Origin: Chloroflexota bacterium
GTDB taxonomy: Bacteria > Chloroflexota > Anaerolineae > Anaerolineales > Anaerolineaceae
NCBI GenBank assembly: GCA_021825925.1
Contig: JAKAFP010000003.1
Location: forward strand, 62,001 to 126,000
DNA: 64,000 nt
Reading direction: 5' to 3'
The notes below the pieces were generated by a model, which did no database searches, was not told the DNA's origin, and saw only the letters and a list, made by a program, of their open reading frames with translations. The translations under genes were made by a program, and so were the position numbers. Positions 60,459-64,000 of this stretch are shown in pieces (position 1 is the stretch's first letter; every line of letters begins with the position of its first letter).

Positions 60459-61016
60459 ATGAGAAATCAACAGATCAAAAAAGTGAACCGGATATTCTTT
60501 TCAGGCCAGGATGAGGAAAAACAAAAATGGCTGGAACAAATGGCAACCGAAGGTTGGCAGCTGATCTCATCCACCTCTTTTGTGTATTCCTTTCAGAGAG
60601 TATCCTCTGAACTGTCTGAAAATCAATCCTCTTATAAGACCCTTCTGGGGAAGGATTTTCAAAAATCCATGCCGCTATTCCAGGACTCCAGGCAGGAGTG
60701 GGTCGCGCTTCTTGCTGACAGAGAACACGATCAAAACCTTCCTGTGTTATCCTCTTTGCCCAGATTGAATGCTCAGAAACTGGAAAAGATTTCGACAAGG
60801 CGCAGCGTTCTGGTTGGGATCATCGCTGTGCTGTTGTTCTTGATCCTTTCGATGACGAAGATTGCCATCCTATCAAGCGGAGACATCCTGTCTCTATTCA
60901 AACTGCAGTTCTTCACCGGCATCCTGTTCGTGGGGGCCAGTCTCATGATTGCAACCATTCTGTTACTCAAAAGCTTCCTAAAGCTCTTTTCACCCGCCTG
61001 TAAGGCAAAAAAATAG
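60459..61016 (+). CDS. DUF2812-like membrane protein, copy 3, diverged
   Basis: 185 aa. The opening FFSGQDEEKQKWLEQMATEGWQLISSTSFVYSFQR matches the other two, but the middle has lost the FRLDYKN...DYQEY core (SSYKTLLGKDFQKSMPLFQDSRQEWVALL) and the aromatic W-x-x-W-H-Y stretch. Two membrane segments remain (VLVGIIAVLLFLILSMTKIAIL; FFTGILFVGASLMIATILLLKSFLKLF). It seems to be a decaying or re-purposed copy. Followed by a terminator that ends the operon. Confidence 0.78.
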   Translation: MRNQQIKKVNRIFFSGQDEEKQKWLEQMATEGWQLISSTSFVYSFQRVSSELSENQSSYKTLLGKDFQKSMPLFQDSRQEWVALLADREHDQNLPVLSSLPRLNAQKLEKISTRRSVLVGIIAVLLFLILSMTKIAILSSGDILSLFKLQFFTGILFVGASLMIATILLLKSFLKLFSPACKAKK

Positions 61017-61033
61017 ACCAAATTACTGTTCAT

Positions 61034-61078
61034 AAGAGGCCTATTAATCAGTTTAATATGATAAATAGGCCTCTTTTC
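61034..61078 (+). terminator. Terminator of the padR-DUF2812 operon
   Basis: Twelve-bp stem AAGAGGCCTATT (61034-61045) / AATAGGCCTCTT (61064-61075), 18-nt loop, T run. Confidence 0.85.
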
Positions 61079-61113
61079 TGACAATCATTACCCCGTTTAC
61101 GACAAAACTCATA

Positions 61114-61142
61114 TTGACTTGCCCTGCCAAAAAAGATACTCT
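61114..61142 (+). promoter_or_regulatory. Promoter before the small ORF and gdhA
   Basis: TTGACT (61114-61119), 17 bp, TACTCT (61137-61142). Confidence 0.5.
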
Positions 61143-61174
61143 TAACTCGTATCACTTAATGGCGGAGGAAAAAC

Positions 61175-61291
61175 TTGCAGGGTTTCAGCGACATCACTGC
61201 TCAGTACGGCGGACACGGAACCGGTGTGTCCGCTTATGATTTAACCTCCCGCCGGTCTTTTTTGAACTCCATCTTTAATTCAGATAATTAA
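61175..61291 (+). CDS. 38-aa upstream ORF in the gdhA leader
   Basis: TTG start at 61175 with a perfect GGAGG six bases upstream, stop TAA at 61291, 12 bp before gdhA. The product reads MQGFSDITAQYGGHGTGVSA at the start and ends RRSFLNSIFNSDN, polar with Gly-His-Gly, no signal or membrane segment and no run of a single amino acid. An inverted repeat GCGGACAC/GTGTCCGC lies within it. It may be a regulatory leader peptide or a small protein co-translated with gdhA. Support is the ribosome site and spacing only; the stop sits in the gdhA ribosome site. Confidence 0.5.
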   Translation: MQGFSDITAQYGGHGTGVSAYDLTSRRSFLNSIFNSDN

Positions 61292-61303
61292 GGAGAGATG
61301 TGA

Positions 61304-62590
61304 ATGGCAAACCAGATTAATGCATTTGAAATGGCACAAAGGCAATTTGATCATGTTGCCGAATTACTAAACCTTGATCCACAAGTATCAGAAATATTGC
61401 GCTGGCCGCTGCGTGAGTTTTCTTTCCGCATTCCGGTGCGCATGGATGACGGCAGTGTGCGCGTCTTCCAGGGATTCCGTGTGCAGCACAACGACGCCCG
61501 CGGCCCCAACAAGGGCGGCATTCGCTTCCATCCTGCCGAGACCATTGACACCGTGCGCGCCCTGGCCACCTGGATGACCTGGAAATGCGCCGTGGCAGAC
61601 ATCCCGTTGGGCGGCGGCAAGGGCGGCATCATTCTTGACCCGGCCACCCTCTCCAACAGTGAAAAAGAGCGCCTGGTACGCGGTTGGGTGCAGGTCATGT
61701 GGCGGAACATCGGTCCACGCCAGGACGTCCCCGCCCCGGATGTAGGCACCACCCCGCAAATGATGGCCTGGATGATGGATGAATACTCCAAACTGGTCGG
61801 CGCTTACACGCCCGGCACCATCACCGGCAAACCCCTCGGTGGCGGCGGTTCCCTCGGACGCACCGAAGCCACAGGTTTCGGCGTGATCTACACCGTGCGC
61901 GAAGCCATGAAGCACCTCAAGATGGAACCCTCCAAATGCACGGCTGCCATCCAGGGTTTTGGCAACGTTTCACAATATGCTGCCATCGGATTCAACGAGA
62001 TCCTCAAAGGCAAAGTGATCTGTGTCTCATTCTATGATCGTGAAGATAAGGTCTCTTACACCGTCAGCAAAGCGGACGGTATTGATCCTCACTTCTTGAT
62101 GACCATCACCGACCAATACGGCTCCATTGACAAAGCCAAGGCCAAAGCGGCTGGCTACGCCATCGAAGACGGCGGCGAATGGATCAAGAAAGACGTGGAT
62201 GTTCTCATCCCCGCCGCATTGGAAGGCCAGATCAACAGTGAGACGGTCGGATTGATCGGTCCGCGCGTCAAGATCGTGGCTGAAGGCGCCAACGGCCCCA
62301 CCACCCCCGAAGCAGATGAAGTGCTCAAGAACCGCAACATCTTCGTTATCCCCGATTTCTTGTGCAATGCCGGCGGTGTGACCGTATCTTACTTCGAGGG
62401 CGTTCAGAACGACATGAACTACTACTGGACCCGCGAAGAAGTGCTCGAAAAACTCGACACCAAGATGACCATCGCCTTCCAGGGCGTGCTGGATATGAGC
62501 CTGAACCGCAAGGTCTTCATGCGCGATGCTGCCTACATGGTGGCCATTGACCGTGTGGTCAAAGCCATGCAATTACGAGGCTGGGTTTAG
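61304..62590 (+). CDS. gdhA: Glu/Leu/Phe/Val dehydrogenase, glutamate dehydrogenase type
   Basis: 428 aa, normal for hexameric GDH. N-terminal domain: RVQHNDARGPNKGGIRFHP (substrate Lys), then MTWKCAVADIPLGGGKGGIILDP with the catalytic Lys (about residue 105), DVPAPDVGTTPQMMAWMMDEYS; dinucleotide fold AAIQGFGNVSQYAAIGFNE and PAALEGQINSETV, EGANGPTTPEADEVL, and NAGGVTVSYFEGVQN. It interconverts glutamate and 2-oxoglutarate with ammonia. AAGGAG before the ATG. The following post-stop motif and terminator close the transcript. Confidence 0.95.
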   Translation: MANQINAFEMAQRQFDHVAELLNLDPQVSEILRWPLREFSFRIPVRMDDGSVRVFQGFRVQHNDARGPNKGGIRFHPAETIDTVRALATWMTWKCAVADIPLGGGKGGIILDPATLSNSEKERLVRGWVQVMWRNIGPRQDVPAPDVGTTPQMMAWMMDEYSKLVGAYTPGTITGKPLGGGGSLGRTEATGFGVIYTVREAMKHLKMEPSKCTAAIQGFGNVSQYAAIGFNEILKGKVICVSFYDREDKVSYTVSKADGIDPHFLMTITDQYGSIDKAKAKAAGYAIEDGGEWIKKDVDVLIPAALEGQINSETVGLIGPRVKIVAEGANGPTTPEADEVLKNRNIFVIPDFLCNAGGVTVSYFEGVQNDMNYYWTREEVLEKLDTKMTIAFQGVLDMSLNRKVFMRDAAYMVAIDRVVKAMQLRGWV

Positions 62591-62592
62591 TT

Positions 62593-62612
62593 AATTATCG
62601 GAAGAAACAATT
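62593..62612 (+). repeat. Post-stop 20-bp motif, copy 4
   Basis: AATTATCGGAAGAAACAATT two bases after the gdhA stop, followed by AGCATTT as at copy 3. Confidence 0.65.
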
Positions 62613-62620
62613 AGCATTTA

Positions 62621-62656
62621 CATCCCCTTTCTTTTGATAAGAAAGGGGATGTTTTT
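62621..62656 (+). terminator. Rho-independent terminator after gdhA
   Basis: Thirteen-bp stem CATCCCCTTTCTT (62621-62633) / AAGAAAGGGGATG (62639-62651), TTGAT loop, TTTTT. Confidence 0.92.
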
Positions 62657-62680
62657 ATTTTGCAGCTTCTTTAATAAATT

Positions 62681-62706
62681 CCCCTCTCCCAGGCCTGGGA
62701 GAGGGG
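62681..62706. repeat. Perfect 26-bp palindrome
   Basis: Each half reads CCCCTCTCCCAGG. It lies in the gap between convergent genes, a typical place for a dispersed REP-like palindrome; a degenerate relative is at 7239-7259. Confidence 0.85.
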
Positions 62707-62774
62707 TAAAGGGGAGAGGGTTTTGAATATCACAATTTACCTCTCCATAAATTTCATTACAAACATAAGAAATA

Positions 62775-63623
62775 TTATGGCTGGGTAAAGATTAATCTTA
62801 AGCTGCCGTAGGCAGGTTTGTTGTTGGCGTCATTGCCACAAAGCGGCGCGGAAAGGTTGGGCACCGGCTGTCCGGATTCCCCGATGCGGAGGGTGTAGAT
62901 AGCGTCTGGCAACATCTGGTAGTCTGCATAACCCAGGCTGACCTCGGGGTAAAGGCCGGTAAAGAAAGTTTCAATACCGCCTGTGCCTTGAGAAACTTCA
63001 ACGCGCACACCCGGTACGGCCTGTCCGCTTGAGTCGAGGACAATGACCTGTAGAAGCGACACCGCCGGCAGCGGATCGCAGATAGTTTCAGGTTCTCCCG
63101 ACATGACAAAAGGCGACCCAAGCGTGGGCTGGGGCGTCATGGTAGGCCGGGGGGTGTTGGTGGCGCCCGGCGTGCTTGTAGGTCCTTGAGAGGTGCCTGC
63201 AGCAGGTGTGCCGGTGATGGCAGGGGTGGCTGGAATAAGATCCACGGCCAGGGGAGTGAGCATGGGCAGCGGGGTGATGGAAAGGGACGGTTCACTGACG
63301 GCGGCGGCCAGTAAGGCCAGCGCCCTGGCACGCGCATCATTTCCGCTTTCAGCCAGCATACTCTGCGCCTGGGCAATAACCACTTCAGAAGGATTGGTTT
63401 CTTTCAACAGCGCCAATCTGGCTCTGGCGCGGCCACCATCCCCTTCGGCGAGGTAGGCCTGGGCGACCATGATGCGATAAGCCTCTTTGCCTGCTTCGGA
63501 TAACGTGGAGGGGTCGGTGTTGATGTACCGCACAGGCAGGACCGTGGTCGAGAGGATCAAGCCAATGATCAAGCCCAGCACAATGCCGGTGAGGAGATAC
63601 CAGGACCCGCGTTTTTCGGTCAT
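62775..63623 (-). CDS. TM-anchored envelope protein with TPR-like and Thr/Pro-rich regions
   Basis: 282 aa. N-terminal membrane anchor (about residues 9-33), helical region with a TPR-like look (GKEAYRIMVAQAYLAEGDGGRARARLALL), a Thr/Pro-rich linker of about 70 residues (TPAITGTPAAGTSQGPTSTPG...TMTPQPTL) and a C-terminal beta domain of about 100 residues with the carboxypeptidase-regulatory look (VSLLQVIVLDSSGQAVPGVRVEVSQGTGGIETFFTG). Outside the membrane. Overlaps the preceding gene by 4 bp, and both have the same anchor-plus-helix plan. Function unknown. Confidence 0.78.
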   Translation of the reverse strand: MTEKRGSWYLLTGIVLGLIIGLILSTTVLPVRYINTDPSTLSEAGKEAYRIMVAQAYLAEGDGGRARARLALLKETNPSEVVIAQAQSMLAESGNDARARALALLAAAVSEPSLSITPLPMLTPLAVDLIPATPAITGTPAAGTSQGPTSTPGATNTPRPTMTPQPTLGSPFVMSGEPETICDPLPAVSLLQVIVLDSSGQAVPGVRVEVSQGTGGIETFFTGLYPEVSLGYADYQMLPDAIYTLRIGESGQPVPNLSAPLCGNDANNKPAYGSLRLIFTQP

Positions 63624-64000
63624 GGGGTCACCTCTGCTGTTGCAAGCGCAGATGATGCAGTTGAGGGTGGAACCCCCAGCGCGATTTCAAGCAACCCGAT
63701 CAGTTTTAGTTCACGTTCTGAATAGCCCAACTGCTGGCCAAGAATAAGTGCCTGTTTAATGCTTGCCGCCGGGTCGGAGGGGGAAATGTCACGCAGCAAG
63801 GCGGTGGCTGTGAGCACATCCTGATCAACGGCGAATTTTTCTGCCACCATCAAGACATAATCCGCCTGGTAATCGCCGCGCAACGAATCGAGCGAGGCGT
63901 TTCGGACCGGTGATTTGATCAACAGCCAACCCATAATAAGACCGGCAAAAATGCCGACCAGGATGGCGATCATGAATCCGATTTGACGCCTATTCTGCAT
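63620..64000 (-). CDS. TM-anchored helical protein, paired with its downstream neighbour
   Basis: 126 aa, with the ATG exactly at the window edge; a more upstream start cannot be excluded. N-terminal membrane segment (IGFMIAILVGIFAGLIMGWLLI), then GDYQADYVLMVAEKFAVDQDVLTATALLRDISPSDPAASIKQALILGQQLGYSERELKLIGLLEIAL, which parallels the anchor and helical part of the 62775-63623 protein (YRIMVAQAYLAEGDGGRARARLALL). The two genes look like an old duplication, the other having gained a linker and beta domain. Start overlap of 4 bp shows an operon. Confidence 0.72.
   Translation of the reverse strand: MQNRRQIGFMIAILVGIFAGLIMGWLLIKSPVRNASLDSLRGDYQADYVLMVAEKFAVDQDVLTATALLRDISPSDPAASIKQALILGQQLGYSERELKLIGLLEIALGVPPSTASSALATAEVTP

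Overview
The window looks like a chromosomal segment of an anaerobic Chloroflexota bacterium, probably class Anaerolineae. This placement is inferred from gene content and style and was not checked by a search. Pointers are the mid-GC composition, a complete GatCAB amidotransferase (gatC-gatA, with gatB about 4.2 kb away), lipoproteins with Thr/Pro-rich linkers, paired LCP-family and VanW/YoaR-type envelope proteins, PadR-DUF2812 genes, a small-type SRP RNA and several genes with a TATAAT box directly in front of the start codon. There is no phage, plasmid or large transposon; genes are densely packed and mostly housekeeping, with small accessory pockets.

Layout. 1-3.7 kb (minus): TetR regulator, ABC-2 permease, HlyD adaptor and an HXXEE membrane protein, read from one promoter that carries a 14-bp palindromic operator. 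3.8-8.4 kb: CBS-pair protein, ECF-type sigma factor with a membrane-anchored beta-propeller partner, homoserine dehydrogenase. 8.4-14.8 kb is the most accessory-like part: DinB-like protein, two REP-associated (RAYT/IS200-like) transposases each with a perfect 28-bp palindrome inside the reading frame, DUF1508, a nuclease-like protein with altered active-site positions, DUF4404, GyrI-like and WYL regulators. 14.9-26 kb: SRP RNA, methyltransferase, UvrD/PcrA helicase, lactate-permease-type transporter, Mrp ATPase, GerMN lipoprotein, SGNH hydrolase, two tandem PlsC acyltransferases, DUF2804. 26-31.2 kb (minus): VanW/YoaR protein, Trm112-like zinc protein and two LCP proteins, a cell-envelope block. 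31.3-35.2 kb: a long structured leader RNA with a terminator, then a transmembrane-less MgtE-like sensor and an NRAMP-like transporter, followed by 100-bp tandem repeats. 35.3-42.4 kb: 53-aa membrane protein, rhomboid protease, TfoX-N protein, MFS exporter, glgC, P-type cation ATPase. 42.4-48.2 kb (minus): rnhB, family-2 glycosyltransferase, two large paralogous polytopic proteins with TPR-like tails, tRNA-Pro. 48.2-57.3 kb: esterase, YjjX, gatC-gatA, YccF, nucleotidyltransferase, aminotransferase, coaX, gatB. 57.3-64 kb: GH13 glycosidase, PadR with three DUF2812 genes, glutamate dehydrogenase behind a small upstream ORF, two TM-anchored envelope proteins.

The strongest candidate for something new is 31.79-34.76 kb: a promoter, a leader of about 350 nt whose three-way junction competes with an intrinsic terminator, a detached MgtE-type cytosolic gate/sensor, and an NRAMP-fold transporter whose metal-site motifs look like the Mg2+-transporting branch. 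Second are short repeats: RAYT genes carrying REP-like palindromes at the same in-frame position, a 20-bp motif recurring right after stop codons, and a 100-bp tandem array. All family assignments come from reading the translated sequence by eye.
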